From Ralstonia thomasii (GTDB lineage Bacteria; Pseudomonadota; Gammaproteobacteria; Burkholderiales; Burkholderiaceae): a DNA stretch of 64,000 nt. The translations under genes and the position numbers were made by a program. Location of the stretch: NCBI RefSeq assembly GCF_958405895.1, contig NZ_CATZAR010000001.1; one strand, 5' to 3'. Positions 1 through 8,787 of the stretch are shown here, one piece after another. Below the pieces are notes generated by a model, which worked only from the letters and a program-made list of their open reading frames with translations, made no database searches and had not been told where the DNA came from. The first letter of the stretch is position 1; each line of letters starts with the position of its first letter.

Positions 1-1087
1 AGCCCCACAGGCCCCACAGCCAGCCCCACAGCAGCAGGCCGATGTAGACCACACACGGGTCGAGCTTGGACGCCCGGCTCTGCAGCCACGTCACGAGCAG
101 CGTGCCGACCAGCGTGGCCAGCAGCAGCGTAACGCCTGCCACGACAAGCGCATCCGACCACGCGCCCATCTGCAGGTATGCGCCAATGCCGCTGGCCACG
201 GCAATCACCACCGAACCGAGATACGGCACGAAATGCAGCACAGCGGTCGCCAGACCCCAGACCGCCGCGTCTTCCATGCCGAGCAGCACAAAGGCCACCG
301 TGGTCAGTACGCCCAGCATGATGTTGGTGGCAAACAGCACCAGCAGCGAATACTGAATCTGCGTGCCGATCACCGCCATCATGCGCACCGCGCGCTTCTT
401 CTCGCTCAAGGTGTTGCCCACTGCACGCACCCATTTGCGCTTGAGTGCCTGGCCCGAAGCGAGCAGGAAGTAGACGAGAAACGAGACCACGACGAGTTGT
501 CCGGCCAGCGCGAAGAGGTTGGCGGAGCCTGTCCATAGAAACTCGCGCAGCGGCAGCACCGGCTGCGCGGCAGCTGGCTCGGCGTAAGCCGGGGCCGCGG
601 GCGAACGCTTGGCAGGTGCTGGTGCCGGCTTGCCCTGCACGCCTTCGGCGGCATGCTCGAGCGCGACGGTCACATCGCGCATCTTGCCGAACGCGCCGCC
701 CATGTGCCCGCGCATACCGTCGACGGCTTGCGCCATGCGCTCCGCCGCAACGGGCAACCGGTCCGCCATGGCCGACACGCCGTCTTGCATTCCGAAGACC
801 AGCATCGCACCGGCAATCCACAAGCCCAGCACCACGATGCCCGCGGCTATGGGGCGCGGGACATAGCAGCGCCGCAGCCACACCACAACCGGGTTCAACG
901 CAAACGCGAGCACCACACCCAGCGTAACCGGCACCAGGAACGCTCGCGCCCACTGCAGAAACACCAACGTGCCGCCAATGGCCACCAGCACCATCGCCAC
1001 GCGCCAAGCCGGCTGCCGCAGCCCGTCGAGCAGGCTACCGTGCAAGGGTTCCAGCGGCGTGGTGGGTGGAGTCGGTTCGGCTGGCAT
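1..1087 (-). CDS. AI-2E family transporter (PerM/UPF0118), 3' end cut off by window edge
   Basis: This reading frame starts with ATG at 1087 and stays open to the window edge (362 codons seen). The translation is a hydrophobic inner-membrane protein. A helix pair lies at about residues 30-90, then a soluble region of about 100 residues with an Ala/Pro-rich linker, then a block of four or more helices ending in a PYLGS motif and a segment resembling the DP..Y..L..G..W C-terminal signature. Helix order and the soluble loop between helices 2 and 3 match the AI-2E/PerM permease family, whose substrates are mostly unproven. It lies 51 bp downstream of the hybrid kinase gene on the same strand, so co-transcription is likely. 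The missing C-terminus lies left of base 1. Confidence 0.85.
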   Translation of the reverse strand, partial: MPAEPTPPTTPLEPLHGSLLDGLRQPAWRVAMVLVAIGGTLVFLQWARAFLVPVTLGVVLAFALNPVVVWLRRCYVPRPIAAGIVVLGLWIAGAMLVFGMQDGVSAMADRLPVAAERMAQAVDGMRGHMGGAFGKMRDVTVALEHAAEGVQGKPAPAPAKRSPAAPAYAEPAAAQPVLPLREFLWTGSANLFALAGQLVVVSFLVYFLLASGQALKRKWVRAVGNTLSEKKRAVRMMAVIGTQIQYSLLVLFATNIMLGVLTTVAFVLLGMEDAAVWGLATAVLHFVPYLGSVVIAVASGIGAYLQMGAWSDALVVAGVTLLLATLVGTLLVTWLQSRASKLDPCVVYIGLLLWGWLWGLWG

Positions 1088-1138
1088 GGCAGAGAATGCG
1101 GTTCTCCGTTCTCTGCGCAAAAGTCGTGCCCTGGCGGG

Positions 1139-3556
1139 CTATGACACGGAAGCAGCAGGCATCGCCAGCATCCGCAACGTACGCACCAGATCGTACGGCG
1201 ACACAGGCTTGATCAGGTGTTCCTGAAAACCGGTGGCCAGCGCCTGAGCGCGATCGTGCGGCTGCGCAAATGCGGTCAGCGCGATGGCGGCCATCGGCGT
1301 CGCGCCGGTGGGCAGGTGTTCGTGTTCCCAAGCACGAATTCTCTGCAGGATCGCGTAGCCGTCTTCATCGGGCAGCGCGATGTCGCACACCACGGCCTGC
1401 GGGCGGCCTGCTTCACCCCGTGCGCCCCAGAGGTCGAGCAGCGCCATCGTCTCGTGCCCGGAGCCCACGCTGCCGACCTCCGCACCGACCTGCGTGAGCA
1501 ATGTCGCCAGCGCGTCGCGCGCATCCTGCTGGTCGTCAACCAGCAGCACGCGCAGGCCCGCCAGTGAAGGCAGTGGCCCGCTGCGTTCGGGGTCTTCGGC
1601 CAGCGGCGTGATCAGATCGGCGCCGGCATGCAGCGGCAGGTACACGGTAAAGGCAGCGCCATGCTGGTCGCCCTCACTGCGCGCATACACGCGCCCGCCG
1701 TGCAACTCGGTCAGGCGCTTGACCAACGCGAGCCCAAGCCCCAGTCCACCCGTGCGCCGCGTGTGCGCGCCGTCGGCCTGGCGGAATGGATCAAACAGAT
1801 ACGGCAAGAACGCCGGCGCAATCCCGCGGCCGTTATCGCGCACGACAATGCGCGCCACCTCGCCCAACAGATCGGCCGACAGCCAGACATCACCGCCGTC
1901 CTGCGTGAACTTGATGGCGTTGGTCAGCAGGTTCCACACGATCTGCTCGACACGATCGGCATCGCCGTCAATTTCGTGATCGTCCAGGTCGATGGTGATG
2001 TGCAGGGCGATGTGGCGTTCGGCGGCCAACGCGTGCACGCTGTTGAGCGCGCGTTCCAGCGCCGTGCGCAGCACGAACGGTTCACGCGTCAACCGCAGCT
2101 TGCCGCTCATCACGCGTGTGGCGTCCAGCAGGTCTTCGATCAGGCGTACCTGCTGCTCGACGCCCGTCTTGATGCCCGCGAGCGCACGCTGCATGAGCGG
2201 CGCACCGCCGGCGATCTGGCTCTCCAATACATACGCCCAGTTCTGGATGCCATTGAGCGGCGAACGCAGCTCGTGCGACACCACCGCCAGGAACTGATCG
2301 CGCGCCCGCGCCGCGGCTTCTGCCTGCGCACGCGCGGCTTGTTCGCGCAGCAGCAGCGCATCGCGCTCGCGCTCGGCCTCGGTGCGTTCGGTCACGTCGT
2401 AAATGATGAGCAGCGCCGATTCCATCGCGCCGTTGCGATCCGCTTCCGGAATCACGCGCGCGTTGTAGTGCGCAATGCGCGGTCGTCCGTCGAACACGTC
2501 CAGATGCAAGGCAAGCGTCTGTTCTGCGCCCAGGGCGAACGCGTGGCGGGCGGCGTCCTCCAGCGGGCGCGTGACCTCGGCGGCAAGCGGCGATGCCGTC
2601 AGCGTCTTGCCAATCATCACGGCAGGCGTCACGCCAAAGGCTTCGGTGACCGCGCGGTTGACATACATGCAGCGCAGTTCGCGATCGAGCCGCGCGATCA
2701 CGTCGGGCGCGTTCTCGACCAGCGTGACGAATTCGCGCTGATGGCGAAAGCGCTCGTGCTCGGCCTCCTTGCGCTCGGTGATGTCTTCCACCACGCAGAC
2801 GAGCGCCTGTACCCTGCCGTCCGGCCCATGCTGCGGCGAGTACGCGGCGTGCACGAAGCGACGGCCAACATCGGCCCGATACTGCAATTCCATTTCAAAC
2901 TCGACGCGCTGCCCCGCGAATGCGTCGTTCAGGTGCGACAGGACACGGGCATACGCTGCTTCACCCATCAGGTCGCGCAAATGGCGGCCCAGCACGTCTT
3001 CGTGCCGAAAGCCCAAGCGCTGCGCGTAGGCGCGGTTGGCAAAACGCACGCGGTGCTCGGGGTCGATCTGCACGAGCGGAAACGGCACGCTTTCAGTCAG
3101 CCATTGCAACTGGAATTCCGACTCGGTGAGTGCGGCCAGGGTCTGCTGGCCCTGCGTCACGTCTTCGACCACGCCCACGGCATGGGCGGACGCACCGTCG
3201 AGGCGTGGCAGGAGGTAGCCGCGTTCGCGAACGCGGTATTCGCGCGTTTGGCCGTCGTCGGTGCCGAGCCAGCGGTATTCGAGGGCAAACTCCTGCCCCC
3301 GCGCTAGGCCCTCCCAGGCGGCACGCAGCGCGATATGGTCATCCGGATGCACATGGACGAGCCAGCGGTCACGGATACCGCACAAAGAATCGGGCTGCAC
3401 GCCCCACGTCTGCGCCCCGGCGCTCACGTGCAGACGCGTTCCCGTCAACGGATCGTCTACCCAGAACACATCAACCTGCTTCTTGGCGGCCGGTGCAGCA
3501 TGCGTCTCGCGCGCTGCGCGCACGGGTGCCGACCAGCCCGTTACGGATTCACTCAT
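1139..3556 (-). CDS. Hybrid sensor histidine kinase with three PAS domains and a receiver
   Basis: The 805-residue protein has no membrane segment and should be cytoplasmic. Domain order: PAS-like (about 30-135), PAS (145-265), PAS (270-390), HisKA with SHELRSPLNGI and phospho-acceptor His428, HATPase with N-box NLLTNAIKF (542-550), G1 DNGRGIAP (574-581) and G2 GLGLGLALVK (604-613), then a receiver (668-795) with acidic pair VDD (673-675), phospho-acceptor Asp725 and Lys783. All catalytic residues are present. No dedicated response regulator lies next to it; phosphate may go to a distant regulator through the attached receiver. The gene reads toward the AI-2E permease gene and probably shares its transcript. 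The signal sensed is unknown. Confidence 0.9.
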   Translation of the reverse strand: MSESVTGWSAPVRAARETHAAPAAKKQVDVFWVDDPLTGTRLHVSAGAQTWGVQPDSLCGIRDRWLVHVHPDDHIALRAAWEGLARGQEFALEYRWLGTDDGQTREYRVRERGYLLPRLDGASAHAVGVVEDVTQGQQTLAALTESEFQLQWLTESVPFPLVQIDPEHRVRFANRAYAQRLGFRHEDVLGRHLRDLMGEAAYARVLSHLNDAFAGQRVEFEMELQYRADVGRRFVHAAYSPQHGPDGRVQALVCVVEDITERKEAEHERFRHQREFVTLVENAPDVIARLDRELRCMYVNRAVTEAFGVTPAVMIGKTLTASPLAAEVTRPLEDAARHAFALGAEQTLALHLDVFDGRPRIAHYNARVIPEADRNGAMESALLIIYDVTERTEAERERDALLLREQAARAQAEAAARARDQFLAVVSHELRSPLNGIQNWAYVLESQIAGGAPLMQRALAGIKTGVEQQVRLIEDLLDATRVMSGKLRLTREPFVLRTALERALNSVHALAAERHIALHITIDLDDHEIDGDADRVEQIVWNLLTNAIKFTQDGGDVWLSADLLGEVARIVVRDNGRGIAPAFLPYLFDPFRQADGAHTRRTGGLGLGLALVKRLTELHGGRVYARSEGDQHGAAFTVYLPLHAGADLITPLAEDPERSGPLPSLAGLRVLLVDDQQDARDALATLLTQVGAEVGSVGSGHETMALLDLWGARGEAGRPQAVVCDIALPDEDGYAILQRIRAWEHEHLPTGATPMAAIALTAFAQPHDRAQALATGFQEHLIKPVSPYDLVRTLRMLAMPAASVS

Positions 3557-3596
3557 TGCGCCCTTCGCTAGCAGTTTTCATTCCCGGGGCCGCCGC

Positions 3597-3625
3597 GAAA
3601 AAAATGCGGTGCCGCAGCACCGCAT
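3597..3625 (-). terminator. Rho-independent terminator of the DUF4397 gene
   Basis: Bases 3604-3612 and 3617-3625 form a perfect 9-bp stem (ATGCGGTGC/GCACCGCAT) with a 4-base loop. An A-run at 3598-3604 becomes the U-tract on minus-strand RNA. It lies 20 bp past the stop of the 3645-4427 gene and separates it from the kinase gene. Confidence 0.85.
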
Positions 3626-3644
3626 CATAGGGCGTGAAGCGAAG

Positions 3645-4427
3645 TTACTGCGAGGGCAATTCAGAAGCCGTCTGCGAGGCACCGTTGGCCTGGGCCACCA
3701 ACACGCGAATCGCGTTCGGCGTCACCGCACCGACGCCCCCGGCCGGCAGCGTGGTGATCAGCCAGTCGGCGTTGTTGGCCAGGCTGAACGGTTGCGAGGT
3801 GAAGATGATGTTCTTCGTCCCGGCCGTCGCCACCCGCACCTGGTACGTCCCGCCATCGACGTAGATCGAATCCTGCGTGCTGGCCGGCGACGCGCCGCCG
3901 TAACCGGCACCGCTCATGGTCGGCGCAATGGCTGAAAGGTCCACGTTCGGCGCGGTCACGTAGACATCGACGTTGGGGGCGTTGTACGAAGCGTTGAAGG
4001 TGCGCACGCGCGCCTTGTCTGACAGGATCGACTTGTTATACGGATCATCGATGAGCGCCAGACTCGTGGCCGAGCCGTTGGAGCCCACGATGGCCAGCGC
4101 CGTATAGCGGTGGCCATTTGCCGGCGTGAAGCCGGTGGAAGCCAGCGGCGTACTGCTGCCCGTGTTCGACACCGTTGCCGTGCTGGCCGTCGCGTCAATG
4201 CCGAAGTAATTGCTGACGTTCTTGAAACCGACATTGGTGATCTTCGTGGTGCCGTTCACACCAAAGTCCACGTTGCCGATGAACGGGTTGGCGTGCACCG
4301 TGCGGTATTGCGGCGAGCTGGTGCCGATGATCTGCCCGATGTCGTTGTCACCGCCGCCGCATCCGGCAAGCACACCCAACGAACCCAACGCCAGCACGGC
4401 GACGATCTTCCTGATCTGTATCTTCAT
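3645..4427 (-). CDS. DUF4397-type secreted lipoprotein
   Basis: I chose the ATG at 4427 because a GAGGT ribosome-binding site lies 5 bases upstream and the protein then begins with a lipoprotein signal: basic MKIQIRK, a hydrophobic stretch, and lipobox LAGC followed by Gly residues. The open frame extends 32 codons further upstream, but that part lacks signal character. The 260-residue mature domain is rich in Thr, Ser, Asn and Gly and contains two related beta segments with FNASYNAPNVDVYVT and a later IYVDGGTYQVRV, the pattern of DUF4397. It should be anchored in the outer membrane or periplasm. Function unknown. It ends in a strong terminator. Confidence 0.8.
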   Translation of the reverse strand: MKIQIRKIVAVLALGSLGVLAGCGGGDNDIGQIIGTSSPQYRTVHANPFIGNVDFGVNGTTKITNVGFKNVSNYFGIDATASTATVSNTGSSTPLASTGFTPANGHRYTALAIVGSNGSATSLALIDDPYNKSILSDKARVRTFNASYNAPNVDVYVTAPNVDLSAIAPTMSGAGYGGASPASTQDSIYVDGGTYQVRVATAGTKNIIFTSQPFSLANNADWLITTLPAGGVGAVTPNAIRVLVAQANGASQTASELPSQ

Positions 4428-4724
4428 CTTGCACCTCGGAGGGAGAGTCCTGTCATGAACCGGGCCGCATGCATCGCACGCCCATGTACGTTGTTGTCGA
4501 CTTGTGGAGCCGAAGATAGCCACGCACGTGCAGCGTGCCTATCGAACTGGTTCCGATCGTTTTGTCGGAAGCGTCCGACACACGAAGCGACGTTCCCGCA
4601 TTGAGCATGGGGCGTGCCCATCGCGGTTGAATATCCGCTCGAATGCGGTGCCTGCGCCTGGGTACGGATGCGGATCGCTATACTTGCGCGAACCGTTTTG
4701 TCTTCGTGCCCACACACGCTCCGC
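4428..4724. other. Divergent intergenic region between lipoprotein and recombinase-like gene
   Basis: About 300 bp with no supportable gene. It must hold the promoters of the two divergent genes. One short perfect inverted repeat is present: TGTCGGA (4563-4569) and TCCGACA (4574-4580) with a 4-base loop and no T-tract, so it may be an operator or chance. No iteron or parS copy is seen here. Confidence 0.5.
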
Positions 4725-5987
4725 ATGTTCGAACCGCGCCCGGCAGACGCCGTGCCCCTTCCCGATAACGCCGCTTCCGAGGCTGATCTGCAGGCTTTCG
4801 CGCAGGAGCGTGAACGCGTGCAGGCGTGGCTCGCTGCGCGCGCTTCCGGCGCCCGTGCGGTGAGTGCTTCCACGCTGTCGCAGTACCGCGTGGAAGCCGA
4901 GCGCGTGTGCTGGTACGCGCGCACGTTCGGTAAGCCGATCGCAAGCTGGAAACGCGACGACGCGTCGGCCTATCTGCGCTTTTTGCAAGAACCGCCTGCA
5001 TGGGCGATCAGTGCGCGCGGCATTGAACGCGACGATGCCAACTGGACGCCGCTGCGCGGCCGGCTCTCGGCACGTTCCGCACGACAGAGCAGCATCATCG
5101 CGGCGAACCTCTGCGGCTGGCTGCTGCGCACGGGCTATCTGCGCGCGAACCCGTTTCTCGATGACGATGCGATCGTCATTACCGTACCGGCGCCAAGCGC
5201 GCCCGCACCGAGGTCGGTCGCAACGTCCGAACCGGACACCGCGCTTGGCGCATCCGATATGGCATTGATGATCGATGCCGTGCGCGCGCGTGTCGCGCTT
5301 GGCCGTGAAGCGCGCTTGCGCCAGGCGCGCGACCACTTCCTCGCCGTGCTGCTCGCGCAGGCGAGCATGCGGGTATCGGAACTGGTAAGCGCACGGATGG
5401 GAGACGTGGCGCTGCACGCCGTGCCGGCCGCGCGCGTGACATCCGACGCGCTGCTGCCGGCGTCGGTCTGGCTGCTGGCAGTCGGCACAGGCCGCTCGCA
5501 GCGCTGGCTGCCATGCGATGCGCTGATGCCTGCGCTGCGCGAGTACCGCGCGGCCTTTGGCCTCTCGCCGTTGCCGCTGCCGAACGAAGCCACGCCGCTG
5601 CTGCTGTCGGTGCGCAAGCGCTCGCCGCGACGTGCAGACGGCACCATCATCGACTCCCCCGCCCTGCGTCGCGACTTCGGCGAGCGCAAGGGCATCGCCT
5701 CACGCTCGCAACTGCTGCTCATCGTCAAGGCCATGCTTGGCGAAGCCGCTGAATACGCTCGCGCCATCGGTCGCGCCGACGCAGCTGTGCGCCTCGCGAA
5801 TGCCTCGCTGCGTAGCGTGCGCGGTGCCCATTTACGCGAGCGGCTTGCCACCGGTGAGCCGGCTGCCGACGTTGCCCACGCGCTCGGCCTTGCTGCCCTG
5901 CCGAGCGTCGCCGTGCGTGCGCGCGAAGCCGATCTGGCCGCCAGCATTACCGACGCAGCCCGCAAACTGGCCGTGCCGTCCGCCTGA
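4725..5987 (+). CDS. Degenerate tyrosine-recombinase-like protein next to the origin
   Basis: With the ATG at 4725 the protein has 420 residues. Residues about 20-145 resemble the SAM-like N-terminal core-binding domain of phage integrases (SQYRVEAERVCWYARTFGK...SAYLRFL). The central part has ASMRVSELVSARMGDV, which matches integrase box I and its catalytic Arg (about residue 216). The region matching box II reads SLRSVRGAHLRERLATG...HALG, where active enzymes have H-x-L-R-H and then a Tyr about 30 residues on. The His-x-x-Arg pattern is eroded and no Tyr follows, so cleavage activity is doubtful. It may bind DNA without cutting. Starts upstream (to 4614) are possible, but the extra residues look non-coding. 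Four iteron-like repeats follow directly. Confidence 0.7.
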   Translation: MFEPRPADAVPLPDNAASEADLQAFAQERERVQAWLAARASGARAVSASTLSQYRVEAERVCWYARTFGKPIASWKRDDASAYLRFLQEPPAWAISARGIERDDANWTPLRGRLSARSARQSSIIAANLCGWLLRTGYLRANPFLDDDAIVITVPAPSAPAPRSVATSEPDTALGASDMALMIDAVRARVALGREARLRQARDHFLAVLLAQASMRVSELVSARMGDVALHAVPAARVTSDALLPASVWLLAVGTGRSQRWLPCDALMPALREYRAAFGLSPLPLPNEATPLLLSVRKRSPRRADGTIIDSPALRRDFGERKGIASRSQLLLIVKAMLGEAAEYARAIGRADAAVRLANASLRSVRGAHLRERLATGEPAADVAHALGLAALPSVAVRAREADLAASITDAARKLAVPSA

Positions 5988-6004
5988 CATTCCTCCACAC
6001 ATCG

Positions 6005-6198
6005 CGCAGAAACGGGTACGCACCGCCTGCGTGAGTGCCGTATCAACGCATTGTCGAAACCAATTGTCGCCTCGATTTGCGCGACAGTTGTCACTTACCT
6101 CGTCCGCAGAATCGGGTACGTTCACTTGCCGAAACGGCGACAATGGTACGCAGAAACGGGTACGCCCGGCGCTGCAATCGCACGCAGAAATGGGTACG
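6005..6198 (+). repeat. Four iteron-like 16-mers left of the origin
   Basis: Copies at 6005-6020 (CGCAGAAACGGGTACG), 6105-6120 (centre ATCGG), 6149-6164 (perfect consensus) and 6183-6198 (centre ATGGG) are all in the same orientation. They fill the gap between the recombinase-like gene and the purine permease terminator. The consensus is the same as in the array upstream of repA, 2.5 kb away. Spacings are 100, 44 and 34 bp, so they are not helically phased like the core array. Likely RepA-binding sites. Confidence 0.8.
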
Positions 6199-6216
6199 CT
6201 TTGGCGCAAATGCTCC

Positions 6217-6247
6217 AAAAAAAAACGCGGACCCAAAAGTCCGCGTT
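6217..6247 (-). terminator. Rho-independent terminator of the purine permease gene
   Basis: AACGCGGAC (6224-6232) pairs with GTCCGCGTT (6239-6247) around a 6-base loop, and an A-run at 6217-6225 gives the U-tract on the minus strand. It lies 30 bp after the permease stop codon. Confidence 0.85.
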
Positions 6248-6276
6248 CGCTGTGGATCGCGTGGAGCCCCTGGCGC

Positions 6277-7581
6277 TCAGTGCCCGCCAGACAGATAGAA
6301 AAAGCGGAATAGGAACACCGCCGAGATGATCCACACGATGACCGGCACCTCGCGCATGCGGCCGGTGAACAGCTTCAGACCCGCGTAGGTGATGAAACCG
6401 AACGCAACGCCGTTGGCGATCGAATACGTGAACGGCATCATCAGCGCCGTCAGCACGGCCGGCACGGCTTCGGTGGTGTCTTCCCAGTTCAGGTCCACCA
6501 GCTCGCGCAACATCAGGCACGAAACGTACAACAGCGCGGGCGCCGTCGCGTAAGCCGGCACCACGCCAGCCAGCGGCGAGAAGAACAGACACAGCAGGAA
6601 CAGCGCGGCCACCGTCAACGCAGTCAGCCCCGTCCGGCCGCCCGCCTGCACACCCGAAGCGCTCTCGATATAGGCGGTGGTCGACGACGTACCCAGCAGC
6701 GAGCCCGCCATGATGGCCGTGCTGTCCGCCAGCAGCGCCTTGTTCAGGCGGTCCATCTTGCCTTGCTTGAGCAGGCCCGCGCGGTTGGCCACGCCCATCA
6801 GCGTGCCGGTCGCGTCAAACAGCTCCACCAGGAAGAACACGAGCACGACGTTCAGGATGCCTACAGACAGCGCCCCCATGATGTCGAGCTGCATCAGCGT
6901 GGGCGCAAGCGACGGCGGCATCGACACCACACCGTGGAACGTATTGCCCGCAAAGAAGAAGCTCGCTGCCGTCACGGACAGAATGCCGATCAGGATGGCG
7001 CCCTTCACGCGCAGATGGTCCAGTGCGACGATCACGAAGAAGCCGATCACCGCCAGGATGACCGAAGGCTGGTGCACGTCGCCCAGCGTCACGAGCGTCG
7101 CCGGATTCCCGACGATCAGCCCAGCCCCCCGCAGCGACACGATGCCCAGGAACAGCCCGATACCCGCCGTGATTGCCACGCGAATCGAATGCGGAATCCC
7201 GTTGACGATCATCTCGCGGATGCGGAACACGCTTACCAGCAGGAACAGGCAGCCGGAAATGAATACCGCGCCCAGCGCCGCCTGCCACGTAAAGCCCATG
7301 CCCTTGACCACCGCGTACGCAAAGTAGGCGTTCAGGCCCATGCCTGGCGCCATCGCGATCGGGTAGTTCGCGTACATCCCCATGATGATCGTGCCGATCG
7401 CCGCGGCAATGCAGGTGGCGACAAATACCGCGTCGTGCGGCATGCCCGCGTCAGCCAGGATGTTCGGATTGACGAAGATGATGTACGCCATGGTGAGGAA
7501 CGTCGTCAGCCCGGCAAGCACTTCCGTGCGGACGTCGGTCTGGTGTTCCTCGAGCTTGAAGGTGCGCGCAAGCCAGGTCAT
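6277..7581 (-). CDS. NCS2-type purine permease (AzgA/GhxP/AdeQ-like)
   Basis: The 434-residue polytopic protein has about 12-14 membrane segments and the typical length of the azaguanine-like branch of the NCS2 family. Family signatures include an N-terminal soluble stretch followed by EVLAGLTTFLTMAYIIFVNP, the AMAPGMGLNAYFAY segment, VELFDATGTLMGVANRAG, and SSTTAYIESASGVQAGGRTG. These proteins are proton symporters of adenine, guanine or hypoxanthine; the base used here cannot be told from sequence. The start is supported by GAGGAG about 8 bases upstream. I see no purine-riboswitch core in the 300 bp upstream. The gene lies directly left of the origin and reads away from it. Confidence 0.9.
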   Translation of the reverse strand: MTWLARTFKLEEHQTDVRTEVLAGLTTFLTMAYIIFVNPNILADAGMPHDAVFVATCIAAAIGTIIMGMYANYPIAMAPGMGLNAYFAYAVVKGMGFTWQAALGAVFISGCLFLLVSVFRIREMIVNGIPHSIRVAITAGIGLFLGIVSLRGAGLIVGNPATLVTLGDVHQPSVILAVIGFFVIVALDHLRVKGAILIGILSVTAASFFFAGNTFHGVVSMPPSLAPTLMQLDIMGALSVGILNVVLVFFLVELFDATGTLMGVANRAGLLKQGKMDRLNKALLADSTAIMAGSLLGTSSTTAYIESASGVQAGGRTGLTALTVAALFLLCLFFSPLAGVVPAYATAPALLYVSCLMLRELVDLNWEDTTEAVPAVLTALMMPFTYSIANGVAFGFITYAGLKLFTGRMREVPVIVWIISAVFLFRFFYLSGGH

Positions 7582-7879
7582 TCAGGTTGTCTCCTCTTGT
7601 TGTGAAGTGTCATCGCCGGCCGGCGCGGTCCTGCGCTTGGCTCCCCTGATGCACGCCCACCATGGGGCGAGGCTACTCTTAGCAAGATTCCGGCGCCCCC
7701 AGGCTGCACGGTCCAAATACTTGTTCATGTGAATCGAATGATGGAAACGCGACGGCCAACCAAGAGCCGGGCCGGCGCGCGGGATGCGCATGATGCCCGA
7801 AACGCCGGACGTATGCACTCGCCCGACAGGCCGCCTCCGGCTGGCAGCGAAGAACCCGTCCCCCCACCCACCCACTGAC
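7582..7879. other. Gene-free leader of the purine permease, left border of the origin region
   Basis: About 300 bp with no supportable ORF. It carries the permease ribosome-binding site and presumably its promoter. The first iteron of the origin cluster begins at 7880. No riboswitch fold or strong hairpin was recognised. Confidence 0.5.
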
Positions 7880-8602
7880 CGTACCCGTTTCTGCGAGAGC
7901 CAGATGGCACGTGGCCTGCGCGCCCGTAGGCGTACCCATTTCTGCGCCCCTCGTTCGCAGAAACGGGTACAAATTTCTACAAATGAGTGGGGCGGAATGA
8001 CAATGCGGGGCGTACCCGATTCTGCGAGCCACTGAAAAACGAAACCGTACCCGTTTCTGCGCACGATCGCGCCCAAGGCTCAGCTCAAAGTGAACCTGTT
8101 TCTGCGGGCAGGGCCTCGAATCGGGCGAACCTGTTTCTGCGGGACTTCTCGCAGAAACAGGTTCGCCGTATCTGCAAGCCTTCACGCCAAGCCTTTGGCC
8201 AATAAGGCTTTTTACCCGCAGAAACAGGTACGCGGTGTAGAACGCCCAAGCCTTGAGATATCGGCAAGCAGCCTTCCCTCAACCAGGTTTCAGCGATGAA
8301 AGTTCAGAATGCACAGGTCAGGCGGAAGGCTCGATGACGTGCAGCCACATCCAGCTTACCCGCCGCCACGCAGAAACAGGTACGCACGGTGTGCAACCAA
8401 GCAATTCGAAGCGTGTGCTCGCTTTCTTATAGATGGCGCAAGAATAAGAGCCAGGAAGTCACGTGGATCGGCACGCACGCAGATTTGGGTACGGGTAGTC
8501 CGTGCGAAAACGCCCTTACTCACGCAGAAACAGGTACGCTTCGTCAGTTATCAGGCTGAGGGAGCCCAAAAAATCGACGAATCCCTCGCAGAAACGGGTA
8601 CG
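7880..8602. repeat. Loose cluster of 13 iteron-like 16-mers with an orientation switch
   Basis: Reverse copies start at 7880, 7931, 8011, 8046, 8091 and 8126; forward copies start at 7956, 8150, 8217, 8369, 8478, 8523 and 8587. The consensus is CGCAGAAA(C/T)(G/A)GGT(A/T)CG. Apart from the copy at 7956, everything left of 8141 is reverse and everything right of 8150 is forward. The change takes place inside a perfect inverted pair (8126-8141 and 8150-8165, 8-bp spacer). Spacing is irregular (about 25-150 bp). There is no gene between 7582 and 9027, so this is a non-coding control region, probably bound by RepA for initiation or copy control. Confidence 0.85.
8287..8302. promoter_or_regulatory. 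Degenerate parS-like palindrome inside the origin region
   Basis: GTTTCAGCGATGAAAG matches the 16-bp core of the perfect parS-like site near parA at 14 of 16 positions. It lies in the iteron cluster, where a ParB site would be plausible. With two mismatches it is a weak candidate. Confidence 0.35.
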
Positions 8603-8647
8603 CACTCGCAAAAGCGGACCGAATCGTGCGGCTCTCCCCCTTTTTTC

Positions 8648-8668
8648 TGTGGATAACACTGTGGACAA
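8648..8668. promoter_or_regulatory. Two DnaA boxes
   Basis: TGTGGATAA at 8648-8656 is the exact complement of the consensus TTATCCACA. TGTGGACAA at 8660-8668 differs at one position. They are 12 bp apart, in the same orientation, directly before the phased iterons. Confidence 0.8.
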
Positions 8669-8682
8669 CATGATGTTGTCCC

Positions 8683-8787
8683 CGCAGATTCCGGTACGCC
8701 CAACGCGCAGAAGCGGGTACGGTTTCGCGCAGAAGCGGGTACGCCATCGCGCAGAATCTGGTTCGGCCGTTCGCAGAATCTGGTTCG
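8683..8787 (+). repeat. Phased iteron array, five copies at 22-23 bp period
   Basis: Copies start at 8683, 8706, 8728, 8750 and 8772 (steps 23, 22, 22, 22), so they lie on one face of the helix at about two turns per step. Sequences grade from CGCAGATTCCGGTACG through CGCAGAAGCGGGTACG (twice) to CGCAGAATCTGGTTCG (twice). The fixed bases are CGCAGA in the left half and GGT(A/T)CG in the right half. Such phasing is typical of initiator-binding iterons and marks this array as the one most likely bound cooperatively by RepA. Confidence 0.9.

Noticed and set aside
445..1144. Plus-strand open frames over the AI-2E gene
   Set aside because: They are shadows of the minus-strand coding sequence; their products are Arg/Pro/His-rich and resemble no family.
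1628..3307. 559-codon plus-strand frame opposite the hybrid kinase gene
   Set aside because: It mirrors the kinase codons and has no recognisable domain.
7582..7879. Purine riboswitch upstream of the purine permease
   Set aside because: I could not see the three-way-junction core sequences.
7880..8787. Repeat cluster considered as a CRISPR array
   Set aside because: Repeats are 16 bp, in both orientations, irregularly spaced, without cas genes; they fit iterons.
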